64,000 nt of DNA, from the NCBI GenBank assembly GCA_020443425.1, contig JAGRIE010000018.1, positions 1-64,000 of the forward strand, in the 5' to 3' direction. The notes beneath the pieces were generated by a model. The model ran no database searches, was not told the DNA's origin, and worked only from the letters and a program-made list of their open reading frames with translations. Of this stretch, positions 38,154 through 46,854 are shown piece after piece. The stretch comes from Halioglobus sp. Lineage in GTDB: Bacteria; Pseudomonadota; Gammaproteobacteria; Pseudomonadales; Halieaceae. The position numbers were made by a program, and so were the translations under genes. Positions within the stretch are counted from its first letter, which is position 1; every line of letters starts with the position of its first letter.

Positions 38154-38686
38154 CAGGATGCAGTCCTGTCGTGTGGGGCACCCGGTGCGGGGCTGCCCAG
38201 CGGGTGGCGGGTTCTCACCAGCCCTGTCTCGGGGCAGTGTTGGAGCAGTGTCTGCAGTACTTTGCCGCAGGGCAGCCGATAGTGCGGGCCGCAGAGTTCG
38301 CGCAGCGGGTAGAGCACAAAATGGCGGTGCGCCATCTGCGGGTGCGGCACAGTCAAGCGCGGGGTTGAGAGGGTTTCGTCCCCGTACAGCAGCAGGTCGA
38401 GATCCAGTGTGCGCGGGCCCCATTTGATATCGCGGATGCGACCCTGGGCCTGTTCTATGCCTTGCAGTGCGTCCAGCAGTTGCAGTGCGGGCAGGTCTGT
38501 CTGCAACAGCGCCACCGCATTGAGGTAATCAGGCTGTGGCCCCGGTCCCACGGCAGCGCTGCGGTAGACACTGGAGACGGCGTCGAGTCGCGATTGCGGC
38601 AGCGCGGCGAGCGCCGCCACGGCCCGGCCAAGCTGCTCCGCAGGGTGTTGCAGGTTGCTGCCGAGTGCGATGTAAGCCGCTGTCAT
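38153..38686 (-). CDS. folK: 2-amino-4-hydroxy-6-hydroxymethyldihydropteridine pyrophosphokinase
   Basis: FolK transfers pyrophosphate from ATP to the pterin in folate synthesis. The 177-residue protein has AYIALGSNLQHPAEQL at the N-terminus, the pterin-binding VYRSAAVGPGPQPDYLNAV, and RDIKWGPRTLDLDLLLYG with the two magnesium-binding aspartates. Its start overlaps the pcnB stop by four bases, and its stop touches the kinase start. Confidence 0.95.
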   Translation of the reverse strand: MTAAYIALGSNLQHPAEQLGRAVAALAALPQSRLDAVSSVYRSAAVGPGPQPDYLNAVALLQTDLPALQLLDALQGIEQAQGRIRDIKWGPRTLDLDLLLYGDETLSTPRLTVPHPQMAHRHFVLYPLRELCGPHYRLPCGKVLQTLLQHCPETGLVRTRHPLGSPAPGAPHDRTAS

Positions 38687-40035
38687 GGCGCGGGATTGGG
38701 GCGCCGTGTCCTGGTTCGTCTCGGTCGCTTGCGATTGTCGTGCGACGTCGACACCTTTTCCAGGCGCTGGTCTGCCGTGAGGTCCTGGATTTCAGTCCAC
38801 CACTGGCCCAGTCCCCCTGTATCTTCACCGGCCTGCTCGCGCAGCAGCAGGAAATCGTAGGCGGCGCGAAAGCGGCGGTGCTCGATCAGTTCGGCGGCCT
38901 TGCGCCCGGTGCGCCGCTGCAGTCGAAGCTGGAACTCCCAGATCTCCCGCATCGGCTGGCTGAAGCGGCGGGGGATGGAGATGTGATTGACCGCATCCCC
39001 GATAGCGGACTGGGCAGCCGTGTGCATCGCCACCATGGCCGGTTCACCCCGTTCCACCAGACGCGCCTGCTGGGCCTCAACGACTGGCCACAGCAGGGCG
39101 GCGAGGATGAAGGCGGGGGTCACGGGTTTGCCCTGGGCGATACGCTGATCCGTGTTTCCCATTGCCGCCTGCACCAGCGCCAGTGCTCTCGCATCGTCCC
39201 GTATGCAGCGGCTGGTCTCGGGAAACAGGTAGCGCAGCAGGTCGTACTCGAGCAGGTGCTCCAGCGTGCTGGCGGCGTATCCGGCCAGGAACAGCTTGAG
39301 AAACTCATCGAACAATCGCGCGGCGGGTATCTCGCCGAGCAGGTGGGCGCAGCGCGGTATCGCGGCAGCGGTCTGTTGCTCGATGCTGAAATCGAGTTTC
39401 GCGGCGAAGCGCATCACGCGCAACATGCGCACGGGATCTTCGGTATAGCGCTGTTCCGGATCGCCGATAATACACACAGTGCGGTTTTTCAGATCCTGCA
39501 GGCCGTGCACATGGTCGTAGACTTCGAATGTACCCGAGTCATAGTAGAGCGCGTTGACGGTGAGGTCGCGGCGCACCGCATCCTCTTCCAGCGTGCCGTA
39601 GACATTGTCGCGAAGCAGCAGGCCGCTGGCGGACTGTCGCGAGTGATTGCCCCCGGTTTCCGACTGGTCGCCGCCGCTGTCGCCACTATCGTGGTGGCCG
39701 CGAAAGGTGGTGACTTCGATAATCTCGCGCCCGAACCGCACGTGTACGATGCGAAAGCGCCGCCCGATGATACGCGAGTTGCGGAACAGGTCGGTCACTG
39801 CTTCCGGTGTGGCGTCCGTGGCGATGTCAAAATCCTTGGGGTGCCCTCCCAGCAGGAGGTCGCGCACTGCGCCGCCCACGAGATAAGCCTGGTAGCCACT
39901 GCTACGTAAGCGCGACATCACTTTGAGTGCGCCGTCGCTGATGTTTTTGCGGGATATGCAGTGTTCATCCCTGGGAATGATATTCAAGCGAATTAGGGCC
40001 TGTTGCGGTCTACTGACAGGCGCGCAGTCTACCAT
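38683..40035 (-). CDS. pcnB: Poly(A) polymerase I
   Basis: PcnB adds poly(A) tails to RNA and so marks it for decay. The 450-residue protein has the class II nucleotidyltransferase head YLVGGAVRDLLLG with the catalytic aspartates in PKDFDIATDA, the RNA-binding middle (RYTEDPVRMLRVMRFAAKL), and a basic C-terminal tail (RKRPRRTRTRRP). The N-terminal IPRDEHCISRKNIS is typical of PcnB and not of CCA-adding enzymes. It follows cbrB after the gap holding the CrcZ-like RNA gene. Confidence 0.96.
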   Translation of the reverse strand: MVDCAPVSRPQQALIRLNIIPRDEHCISRKNISDGALKVMSRLRSSGYQAYLVGGAVRDLLLGGHPKDFDIATDATPEAVTDLFRNSRIIGRRFRIVHVRFGREIIEVTTFRGHHDSGDSGGDQSETGGNHSRQSASGLLLRDNVYGTLEEDAVRRDLTVNALYYDSGTFEVYDHVHGLQDLKNRTVCIIGDPEQRYTEDPVRMLRVMRFAAKLDFSIEQQTAAAIPRCAHLLGEIPAARLFDEFLKLFLAGYAASTLEHLLEYDLLRYLFPETSRCIRDDARALALVQAAMGNTDQRIAQGKPVTPAFILAALLWPVVEAQQARLVERGEPAMVAMHTAAQSAIGDAVNHISIPRRFSQPMREIWEFQLRLQRRTGRKAAELIEHRRFRAAYDFLLLREQAGEDTGGLGQWWTEIQDLTADQRLEKVSTSHDNRKRPRRTRTRRPNPAP

Positions 40036-40074
40036 ACAAGCGCGGGCTGTGCCGTGTAGTCAGGAAGGGGAAAG

Positions 40075-40374
40075 TGAATGATGGGGAAAGCTGCGCTTTC
40101 CCCATCCAGGTCTCACATCAAGAGTTATTGTTATTTCTGTGCGTTGTTATTTTTATAGCGTGAATACAAACACACATGTATTTGAATGCCTAATATCCGG
40201 AGGGCGTTACCGTGAACACTCTCGAACTGCCACCGACCACATTGGGCAAATGCCCGGGGCCTGACGCAATAAGCAAAGGTGGAAATTGAGGGGAAGTATT
40301 CTTCCCCCATCCAGGTCCATGTCTAACTCTGTTATTTTTATTGTCGTGGCTATTATTTTTATTATTGTGACGCC
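40075..40374 (-). ncRNA. Putative CrcZ-like small RNA (Hfq/Crc decoy)
   Basis: This lies between cbrB and pcnB, where Pseudomonas has crcZ, on the same strand. About 12 bases before its likely start is a sigma54 promoter. The transcript would carry four A-rich clusters (40350-40368, 40329-40344, 40141-40157, 40122-40140), each with two overlapping perfect AANAANAA motifs. They form two modules: two clusters, about ten bases, the 13-base element GACCTGGATGGGG (40305-40317 and 40100-40112), then a hairpin (40290-40307, 7 bp; 40081-40105, 11 bp). No open frame of note is present. CrcZ in Pseudomonas binds Hfq and so lifts Crc-dependent repression when CbrAB is active. The last hairpin lacks a good T-run, so the 3' end is uncertain. 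Confidence 0.7.
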
Positions 40375-40380
40375 TATAAG

Positions 40381-40398
40381 TAAGCACTTCCCGTGCCA
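40381..40398 (-). promoter_or_regulatory. Sigma54 promoter of the CrcZ-like RNA
   Basis: On the minus strand TGGCACGGGAAGTGCT has a perfect -24 element (TGGCACG) and GC exactly ten bases after GG; only the first T of TTGCT differs. Transcription should start near 40373. Confidence 0.8.
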
Positions 40399-40472
40399 AC
40401 TAAAAAATATACTTATAAATCAGATACTTAATGGTTTGGCTTGTTTCGTTTCGTGTTGCAAATCGCATCCAA

Positions 40473-40520
40473 TGTTACCGATCTACTCCCCTTTGTGGTG
40501 TTGGTGTCGGTTTAGGTAAC
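40473..40520. promoter_or_regulatory. Inverted repeat, candidate CbrB enhancer
   Basis: TGTTACC (40473-40479) and GGTAACG (40515-40521) face each other, about 100-147 bases upstream of the expected RNA start, a normal distance for an NtrC-type activator. As I recall, CbrB sites in Pseudomonas are built from TGTTAC/GTAACA halves, usually closer together than here. ACCGA and TCGGT also mirror each other inside the repeat. Confidence 0.5.
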
Positions 40521-40522
40521 GC

Positions 40523-41950
40523 CTATTTTCCATCAATTGCGGTCATTTTGCCCCGCGTCGAGAGGTTGTTCTTGTTTCTGGGGATGCCAAACCGCTGTCG
40601 TCTTTCCCACAGGCATTTGCGGCTGACGCCGAGTTTTTGCGCCAGCTCGGTTTCGCTCATCGAATCCTGGTGCTCCAGCACAAAGCGCTGGAAGTAGTCT
40701 TCCAGTGACAAATCTTCAAGCGGGTCATTGCTGGTATGTGAAGTACTGGCGTGGGACGCGCCCGACCCCTGTTGGCCGCGTATACGATTGATATTGACCA
40801 GTTCCAGATCGATGCCGAGCGCGTCGTTGTCGATCTCCTCGCCGTCAGACAGGATTACCGCCCGTTCAATTGCGTGCTCAAGTTCCCGGACATTGCCGGG
40901 CCACTGGTAGGTGGTGATGGCCTGGATGGCGCGTGGCGACAGTCGCATCATCGGCTTTCCGAGGCGTTCGGTCTGGGTTTGCAACATGCGTTCAGCGAGG
41001 TGCAGTATATCCTTGCCCCGCTCCCGCAGCGGCGGGAGGGAGAGGCGCAGGACGTTGATGCGATAGAACAAATCCTGGCGGAACAAGCCCTCGGCGGACA
41101 GGCTCTGCAGGTTGCGGTGGGTGGCGCAGATCAGCCTGACATTGACCTTGCGCGACTGCACCGAGCCGATGCGGCGTATCTCGCCCTCCTGGATGAAGCG
41201 GAGCAATCGTGCCTGTGCCTCCATCGGCAGCTCGCCGATTTCGTCGAGAAACAGCGTGCCCCCGTCGGCGGCTTCGATCAGGCCCATGCGGCTGGCATGG
41301 GCGCCGGTGAATGCGCCTTTCTCATAACCGAACAACTCGGATTCGATCAGGGTGTCAGGAATGGCGGCGCAGTTTACCGAAATCAGTATTTTGTCTGCCC
41401 GCAGGCTGTTCTGGTGCACGTTGCGGGCGACCAGTTCCTTGCCCGTGCCGGTCTCCCCCAGTACCAGTACGGTGGAGTCGGTGGGGGCCATCCGCTCGAT
41501 GTGTTCAAACAGGGTCCGGATGGCGGGGCAGTTGCCGACAATGCCGGTCGAGGAGTTGGCGGGCGCAGCCGGGGCCGTGCGCTCTTCCGTGCGGCCGGTG
41601 GGGTGGTCGGCGATGATGCGCTGTACCGCACTGACCATATCGCCGTGATCAAACGGTTTGGCGATATAGTCCACCGCGCCCATGCGCATCGAGTCGACCG
41701 CCGAGCGCAGGCTGGCGTAGCTGGTCATGATCAGGACCGGCACGTCGCCGGCCTTGCGGATCAGGTCCGTACCCGGGGCGCCCGGCAGTCTGAGGTCGCT
41801 GATGACCAGGTCAAAATCACTTAAGGTGTGTTCTTTCTCCGCTTCCTGGACCGACCCGGCCTCGCTGATCTCGTAACCATTGCGTTCCAGCAGCCGGCGC
41901 AGGGCCGCCCGGATAACTGATTCATCTTCAACAACGAGGATTTTGTGCAT
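40523..41950 (-). CDS. cbrB: CbrB, sigma54-dependent response regulator
   Basis: CbrB is the NtrC-family activator of carbon-source and amino-acid use in Pseudomonas and the activator of crcZ. The 475-residue protein has a receiver domain (1-120, [21 protein letters not shown] and the acceptor Asp in [10 protein letters not shown]), an AAA+ domain with GETGTGKE and the sigma54-contacting GAFTGA (about 145-380), and a Fis-type HTH ([20 protein letters not shown]) near the end. It lies 79 bases downstream of its kinase gene cbrA. Gene order around it is that of the Pseudomonas cbr locus. Confidence 0.93.
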   Translation of the reverse strand: MHKILVVEDESVIRAALRRLLERNGYEISEAGSVQEAEKEHTLSDFDLVISDLRLPGAPGTDLIRKAGDVPVLIMTSYASLRSAVDSMRMGAVDYIAKPFDHGDMVSAVQRIIADHPTGRTEERTAPAAPANSSTGIVGNCPAIRTLFEHIERMAPTDSTVLVLGETGTGKELVARNVHQNSLRADKILISVNCAAIPDTLIESELFGYEKGAFTGAHASRMGLIEAADGGTLFLDEIGELPMEAQARLLRFIQEGEIRRIGSVQSRKVNVRLICATHRNLQSLSAEGLFRQDLFYRINVLRLSLPPLRERGKDILHLAERMLQTQTERLGKPMMRLSPRAIQAITTYQWPGNVRELEHAIERAVILSDGEEIDNDALGIDLELVNINRIRGQQGSGASHASTSHTSNDPLEDLSLEDYFQRFVLEHQDSMSETELAQKLGVSRKCLWERRQRFGIPRNKNNLSTRGKMTAIDGK

Positions 41951-42029
41951 ACATCGTTACCTTTGAGTACTTCCTACTCAACATACTACGTCAAAATGGA
42001 AACTTCCAGCGCAGCGACGGCGCGGGCAC

Positions 42030-45005
42030 CTAGAGTTCAAATAAGCCGTAAGTGGTGCGGGGCAAATACAGGGTGATGCGGGTTCCGGGGTTCTTGCCGC
42101 GTGAGATCGGGCTCGCAATCTGCACTTTGCCATTCATGTCTTCCATGATGCTGAACACCAGCGCCAGCCCCAAACCCGTTCCGGCGCCCGGCTCCTTGGT
42201 GGTGTAGAACGGTTCAAATACCTGGCTCTGCAGTTCCGGCGGGATGCCGCAGCCATTGTCCTCGACGTCGACACGCACCTGGTCACCGATCGTGAGGGAG
42301 GTGATTTCTATCTGCGCGTCCTCTTCATCGCAGGCGTCCCTGGCATTGCCCAGCAGGTTGATGAAGACCTGCAGCAGGCGCTGGCTGTCGGCCAGTACCA
42401 CCACCTCGCGGTCGCAGTGGTTCTGGAACGACACCGGCTTTGCCTCCAGGTCCAGCTCCAGCAAGTGGATGGCCTCGTCCACGCAGTCGGCAAGGTTGGT
42501 CGGTGCCAGCTTGGTTTCAGCGGACTGGGGGCCGGTGTGCGAAAAGTTCATCAGGGATTCCACAATGCGCGTGACCCGCCCGGTCTGCTTGAGGATGTCC
42601 TGCGCCATATAGCGGATCTCCTCGGGGTCGGATTCGTACTCAAGATTCTGTGCCAGGCAGGCGATACCGGTGACCGGGTTGCCAATCTCATGGGCCACCC
42701 CCGCGGCCAGGCGCCCGATGGAGGCCAGGCGTTCGTTGTGCAGCAGCTCTTCCTCCAGCAATTCAAAGTCGGTGATGTCCTCCACCATGATGACGGTGCT
42801 GCTGTTGGAGCCCTCGTCAATGGGTGTTTTATGCAGGACAATCCAGCGCGACGGCCCTTTGTCGACGACCACCTCTGTTTTCAGCGCGGTATCGCTGTCG
42901 CCGTACAGGAAGGTCTCGAGAGTCTCGCCCCAGGGCGGTGTGATGGAACCCAGCAGCGAGCCGAGGACATCCGTGGGCGCGATACCGGTGATCTGCTGCA
43001 TGCTCTGGTTCCACATCAGCAGTTCGCCATCCGAGCCGATGGAGCAGGCGCCGATGGGCAGTTTGTCGAGTGTCTCCCGGTGGTGGCGGCGCAGGTTGTC
43101 GAGGTCGGCGGCGAGACCGGTGAACTGCGGTTGCGCCTGGTCGAGGTTGCGCTCAATCAGGTGGATGTCCTCGGTGTCTGCATGCGCGCCCGGCAGGAAC
43201 GGGATGCGCCGCTCGATGATGCGGTGGGCGACGGCCGGCCCGAGCAGGCCGGACAGGTTGGCCTCGATGCGTGCCCGCAGGCGGCGCAGCGCGTAGGGGC
43301 GGGTTTCGTCGCGGGTAAACTGCAGTTCTTCCAGGGCGCGGTTGACTTCGGTCTCCGCTGTGCGCTGGCCCAGCGAGGGCGCGAGACGCTGGCTGAAATC
43401 GGCTGCGCTGTACACCGACAGGACCTGGCGTGTGGGACGGGCCTGGTCGTCCATCGAACAGATTTCCGCGGCAACGCGCTCCTCCTTGCTGGTCCGGGTC
43501 AGTAGGGAGACCACCACAAACACGGTGGCGTTCAGCAGCAGTGACACCAGTGCCACGGCGGTCCACAATTTCTCGCTGTCGCCGAGCAGCTGCCGGTACA
43601 GGCCGGTGAGCCACAGCGGCTGATCACCGCCCGCCAGCGGCAACAGCATGGAGAAACTCCAGACACCGAGCCCCGCTGCCAGTCCGCACAGCAGTCCGGT
43701 GCGGTTCGCTTTCGGCCAGTAGGGCGTGGCGACGACGCCGGGCAGAAACTGCAGGGTGCCGGTGAACGCGACCAGTGCCAGCTCCGAGAGGCTCTGGCGG
43801 CCGTCGAGGGTTACAAAAAAGATGTATCCGGAAATAATGAGAATGGCGATCAGCGAGCGGCGCAGCCACTTGAGCTGCGTATAGATAGTCTGCTCTCGGT
43901 CGATCTGCAGCGGTCGCAGCGGCAGTATCAAGTGGTTGAGGCACATATTGGCCAGCGCCAGCGTGGTCACGATAATAGTGGCGCTGGCCGCCGACAGGCC
44001 CGCCACGAACGCGGCCGCGCTGAACGGGATGGAGTTCAGTGCCATACCGATCGCCAGTCCGCTGTACTCCATCGGCAGGTCGTGGCCCAGCTTGATACCC
44101 GCCCAGGCCACGGGCAGGATGGGCAGGCTCAGCAGCAACAGGTACAGCGGCAGGCCCCAGGTGGCACTGCGCAGGTCGCGGCTGTCGTTATTTTCGGCAA
44201 AGGCCATATGGAAGATGTGCGGCATGCACACCGCGCCGGCGAAAAAGATCACCAGCATGATGCGCGCGTCGTTGCCCTGGATGGACTGGGTCAGCCGGCC
44301 CGCAATCTGCGGGTTTTGCAGCAGCCACTGCTGGAGGCCGTCAAAGCCGTCAAATATCGAGTAGACCGCCGCCAGCAGTAACACCATCAGGGCCGACAGC
44401 TTCACCAGTGACTCGAACGCGATCGCGGTGACGAGGCCGGTGTTGCGGTACTGCGAGGACACATGGCGGGTGCCGAACAGGATGGAAAACACCGTGATGA
44501 TCACGCAGAAGAACAGTGCCAGGCGGTTGTGTCGCGGGCCGCCGGACGACAGCGCCGCGCCGTCGCCGGCCAGGATGTGGATACTGTCGGCCACAACCTG
44601 GATCTGCAGTGCCAGCAGCGGCAGCAGGGTGATACACATGGCGACAGTGACGGCGGCACCGACCAGCGGGCTGCGAAACCTGAATGTCAGTACATCGGCC
44701 AGTGAGGCGAGCTGGTAGACCCGGCACAGACGCAGCAGGGGAAACAGCAGTAGCGCGGCGACAACGAACATCAGCACCACACCGAGGTAGTAGAGCAGGA
44801 AGTTGTAGCCGTACTGGTAGGCCAGGGCAATGACGCCGTTGCTCGCCATCGCGCCGGCAAACACGCCCAGCGACAGCACATAGACAGCCGGGTGGCGGGT
44901 TATGCGCTCGGGGATGATACCGCGGTCGGCAAGGTGGGCGACTGCAAACAGGCCGGTCAGGTAGGCGATGATGAACAGTAGTATCTGCGCGAGGCTAAAG
45001 CTCAT
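42030..45005 (-). CDS. cbrA: CbrA, transporter-like sensor histidine kinase
   Basis: A 991-residue membrane kinase. Residues 1 to about 500 form a sodium/solute symporter (SLC5)-like domain with about 13 membrane helices; in CbrA this part binds or moves histidine and may signal carbon status. A STAC-like linker, a PAS domain (about 660-770), and the kinase core follow, with the phospho-accepting His772 in GVAHEIGNPVTG, the N box NLLGNARDACDEEDA and the G box VEDNGCGIPP. Its start overlaps the small membrane protein gene by 11 bases. Confidence 0.93.
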   Translation of the reverse strand: MSFSLAQILLFIIAYLTGLFAVAHLADRGIIPERITRHPAVYVLSLGVFAGAMASNGVIALAYQYGYNFLLYYLGVVLMFVVAALLLFPLLRLCRVYQLASLADVLTFRFRSPLVGAAVTVAMCITLLPLLALQIQVVADSIHILAGDGAALSSGGPRHNRLALFFCVIITVFSILFGTRHVSSQYRNTGLVTAIAFESLVKLSALMVLLLAAVYSIFDGFDGLQQWLLQNPQIAGRLTQSIQGNDARIMLVIFFAGAVCMPHIFHMAFAENNDSRDLRSATWGLPLYLLLLSLPILPVAWAGIKLGHDLPMEYSGLAIGMALNSIPFSAAAFVAGLSAASATIIVTTLALANMCLNHLILPLRPLQIDREQTIYTQLKWLRRSLIAILIISGYIFFVTLDGRQSLSELALVAFTGTLQFLPGVVATPYWPKANRTGLLCGLAAGLGVWSFSMLLPLAGGDQPLWLTGLYRQLLGDSEKLWTAVALVSLLLNATVFVVVSLLTRTSKEERVAAEICSMDDQARPTRQVLSVYSAADFSQRLAPSLGQRTAETEVNRALEELQFTRDETRPYALRRLRARIEANLSGLLGPAVAHRIIERRIPFLPGAHADTEDIHLIERNLDQAQPQFTGLAADLDNLRRHHRETLDKLPIGACSIGSDGELLMWNQSMQQITGIAPTDVLGSLLGSITPPWGETLETFLYGDSDTALKTEVVVDKGPSRWIVLHKTPIDEGSNSSTVIMVEDITDFELLEEELLHNERLASIGRLAAGVAHEIGNPVTGIACLAQNLEYESDPEEIRYMAQDILKQTGRVTRIVESLMNFSHTGPQSAETKLAPTNLADCVDEAIHLLELDLEAKPVSFQNHCDREVVVLADSQRLLQVFINLLGNARDACDEEDAQIEITSLTIGDQVRVDVEDNGCGIPPELQSQVFEPFYTTKEPGAGTGLGLALVFSIMEDMNGKVQIASPISRGKNPGTRITLYLPRTTYGLFEL

Positions 45006-45171
45006 CCGGATACCTGGAGCGCTGGTTCCAGTACGCGCCGATGACCACCAGCAGCCACAGCTGATAGGGGCGGTACCAGGCCGTCTCCGAACTGAACATC
45101 CAGGTCTCGATGGCCGGGAAGAAAATCAGTGTGACGCCGGCAAACAGCAATAGCAGGCGGTTGATATACAT
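44995..45171 (-). CDS. Small membrane protein upstream of cbrA
   Basis: A 58-residue protein with two hydrophobic segments (about residues 4-24 and 33-46) and a charged end (NQRSRYPDEL). It starts at ATG 45171 and overlaps cbrA by 11 bases. Pseudomonas has a similar small gene in the same place between gluQRS and cbrA, so this is a conserved member of the locus. A part in CbrA assembly or signalling is only a guess. Confidence 0.75.
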   Translation of the reverse strand: MYINRLLLLFAGVTLIFFPAIETWMFSSETAWYRPYQLWLLVVIGAYWNQRSRYPDEL

Positions 45172-45247
45172 GGCCCTGTTTTCCCCTGTCTGGTCCCGAG
45201 TGGGTTGCGCTGTTGGATAGTACTGAAGCGTCCGCCGCGGGTAAAGT

Positions 45248-46150
45248 TCAAGTCTCCAGGCCCAGGGTGGCGGCCGCGATGGCGGCAACGGCCGGCACCC
45301 GCTGCAGTGCCCAGTGTGCGGTGGCGTGGGCCACTACCTGGTCGACACTGTCGAGTTCGGCCGGTGGCTCACTCTGGCGCAGAAAGCGCAGGGCGTGGCG
45401 CAGGTTGTGTACGGCGTCCTCATTCACCAGTGCGGGCGCGAGGTTCTGCTTGCTGAATTTTTGCCCCTGCCGGGTCGTGATGACGGGCAGGTGGCAGTAC
45501 TGCGGCGTGTTGTACCCCAGCAGCTGCTGCAGGAATATCTGTCGCGGTGTCGAGTCCAGCAGGTCGCTGCCGCGCACCACATGGGTAATGCCCTGTTCAG
45601 CATCATCGACCACCACCGCCAGCTGGTAGGCGTACAGCCCGTCCTTGCGCTTCACCACGAAGTCGGGGCCGGTTGCGCCCAGTGCTGCACGCTGTGTGCC
45701 CTGCAGCCTGTCGCTGAACTGTATCTCGCAGCCAGCCGGGACGGCGGTGCGGATTGCATACGGCGCTGCGATGGCGTCGCTCCGGTCGCGACAGTGTCGC
45801 TGGCAGCTGCCGTCCGGTCCCAGTGCGGCGCGGGTGCAGTCGCAGTGGAACAGGTGGCCGCCCTGCGCCAACCGGTCTAGTGCGGCCTCGTAGGCCGCGG
45901 TGCGCGCGCTCTGGTAAAGGACATCCCCGTCCCAGTGCAAGCCGTGGCAGCGCAGGCTGTGCAGGATGTCGGCGGCGGCACCGGCTTGTTCCCGGGGCGG
46001 ATCCAGGTCCTCCATGCGCAGCAGCCAGTGGCCACCGCAGTGGCGGGCATCGAGGAAACTGGCGAGTGCAGCGATGAGGGAGCCCAGGTGAAGTGGGCCG
46101 GTTGGGGAGGGCGCGAAACGCCCCCGGTAGTGCGTGCCGGAGTCAGGCAC
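45248..46150 (-). CDS. gluQRS: Glutamyl-Q tRNA(Asp) synthetase
   Basis: GluQ-RS attaches glutamate to the queuosine base of tRNA(Asp). The 300-residue protein is a class I catalytic core without an anticodon-binding domain. It has the HIGH-type motif in APSPTGPLHLGSL, the zinc-binding cysteines HCDC and CQRHC (about 100-120) and the KMSKS-like QKFSKQN. Next to dksA, as in E. coli and Pseudomonas, it is 20 bases from the dksA stop. Confidence 0.95.
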   Translation of the reverse strand: MPDSGTHYRGRFAPSPTGPLHLGSLIAALASFLDARHCGGHWLLRMEDLDPPREQAGAAADILHSLRCHGLHWDGDVLYQSARTAAYEAALDRLAQGGHLFHCDCTRAALGPDGSCQRHCRDRSDAIAAPYAIRTAVPAGCEIQFSDRLQGTQRAALGATGPDFVVKRKDGLYAYQLAVVVDDAEQGITHVVRGSDLLDSTPRQIFLQQLLGYNTPQYCHLPVITTRQGQKFSKQNLAPALVNEDAVHNLRHALRFLRQSEPPAELDSVDQVVAHATAHWALQRVPAVAAIAAATLGLET

Positions 46151-46170
46151 GGCCAGCGCCCGTTGCGGGC

Positions 46171-46659
46171 TTAGCCCATCTCCTGGCGTTCCTTGATTTC
46201 AGCCAGTGTCTTGCAGTCGATACACTGGGTCGCCGTCGGTCGCGCCTCCAGCCGCTGGATGCCGATCTCCACGCCGCAGGCCTCGCAGTAGCCGTAATCG
46301 TTGGAGTCGATAAGCTCCATGGTGGAGTCGATCTTCTTGATCAGCTTGCGCTCGCGGTCGCGGGTGCGCAATTCCAGGCTGAATTCCTCTTCCTGGGTGG
46401 CGCGGTCCGCGGGGTCGGGGAAATTGGCCGCCTCGTCCTTCATGTGGCTCACGGTGCGATCCACTTCCTGCATCAGGTCTGATTTCCAGTTGAGCAATAT
46501 GCTCCTGAAGTGCGCGCGCTGTTGCTCGTTCATATACTTCTCACCCCGTTTTGGCTTGTAGGGCTCGAAGTTCTTGAACTCAAGGCTGCCGGTTTTGGCG
46601 GCGGCTTTCGGTGCTTTGGTCGCTTTTGTAGCTTTCGTTTCTTTGGCTGCTCGAGGCAT
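46171..46659 (-). CDS. dksA: RNA polymerase-binding transcription factor DksA
   Basis: DksA reaches into the secondary channel of RNA polymerase and, with ppGpp, shifts transcription in the stringent response. The 162-residue protein has a lysine/alanine-rich N-terminus (KETKATKATKAPKAAAK), the coiled-coil tip with DPADRA, and a four-cysteine zinc finger (CEAC and CIDC) near the C-terminus. Confidence 0.97.
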   Translation of the reverse strand: MPRAAKETKATKATKAPKAAAKTGSLEFKNFEPYKPKRGEKYMNEQQRAHFRSILLNWKSDLMQEVDRTVSHMKDEAANFPDPADRATQEEEFSLELRTRDRERKLIKKIDSTMELIDSNDYGYCEACGVEIGIQRLEARPTATQCIDCKTLAEIKERQEMG

Positions 46660-46811
46660 GGTTATGTTCCCGCGGCATTAAGTAACTCGACAATACTGGT
46701 GATCGCTCGGACAGGGTTGTCTGGGGGTCCCAAATCCAAGGGCGGAGAAACTACCAGATAACCGCTATGGGTGCCACTATTTCCTTGTGATTTTCCCTCC
46801 GGCCTGTCCCC

Positions 46812-46845
46812 GCCTGCCACGCCGCGATTTCGCTGCGGCGCAGGC
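46812..46845. terminator. Strong hairpin downstream of the lipoprotein gene
   Basis: GCCTGC...GCCGC pairs with GCGGC...GCAGGC across a short loop, just beyond the minus-strand stop at 46855. There is no T-run, so it is either a Rho-assisted end or an mRNA-protecting structure. Confidence 0.45.
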
Positions 46846-46854
46846 CACTCCGGG

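Noticed and set aside
38536-39909. 457-codon frame on the plus strand
   Set aside because: Antisense to pcnB and folK; no family resemblance.
40201-40260. TGGCAGTTCGAGAGTGTT on the minus strand as a second sigma54 promoter for the second RNA module
   Set aside because: The -12 element has GT instead of GC and the -24 element is poor; one promoter for both modules is simpler.
40081-40320. CRISPR-like repeat pair
   Set aside because: Only two copies of a 13-base element, far apart and within different hairpins; no array.
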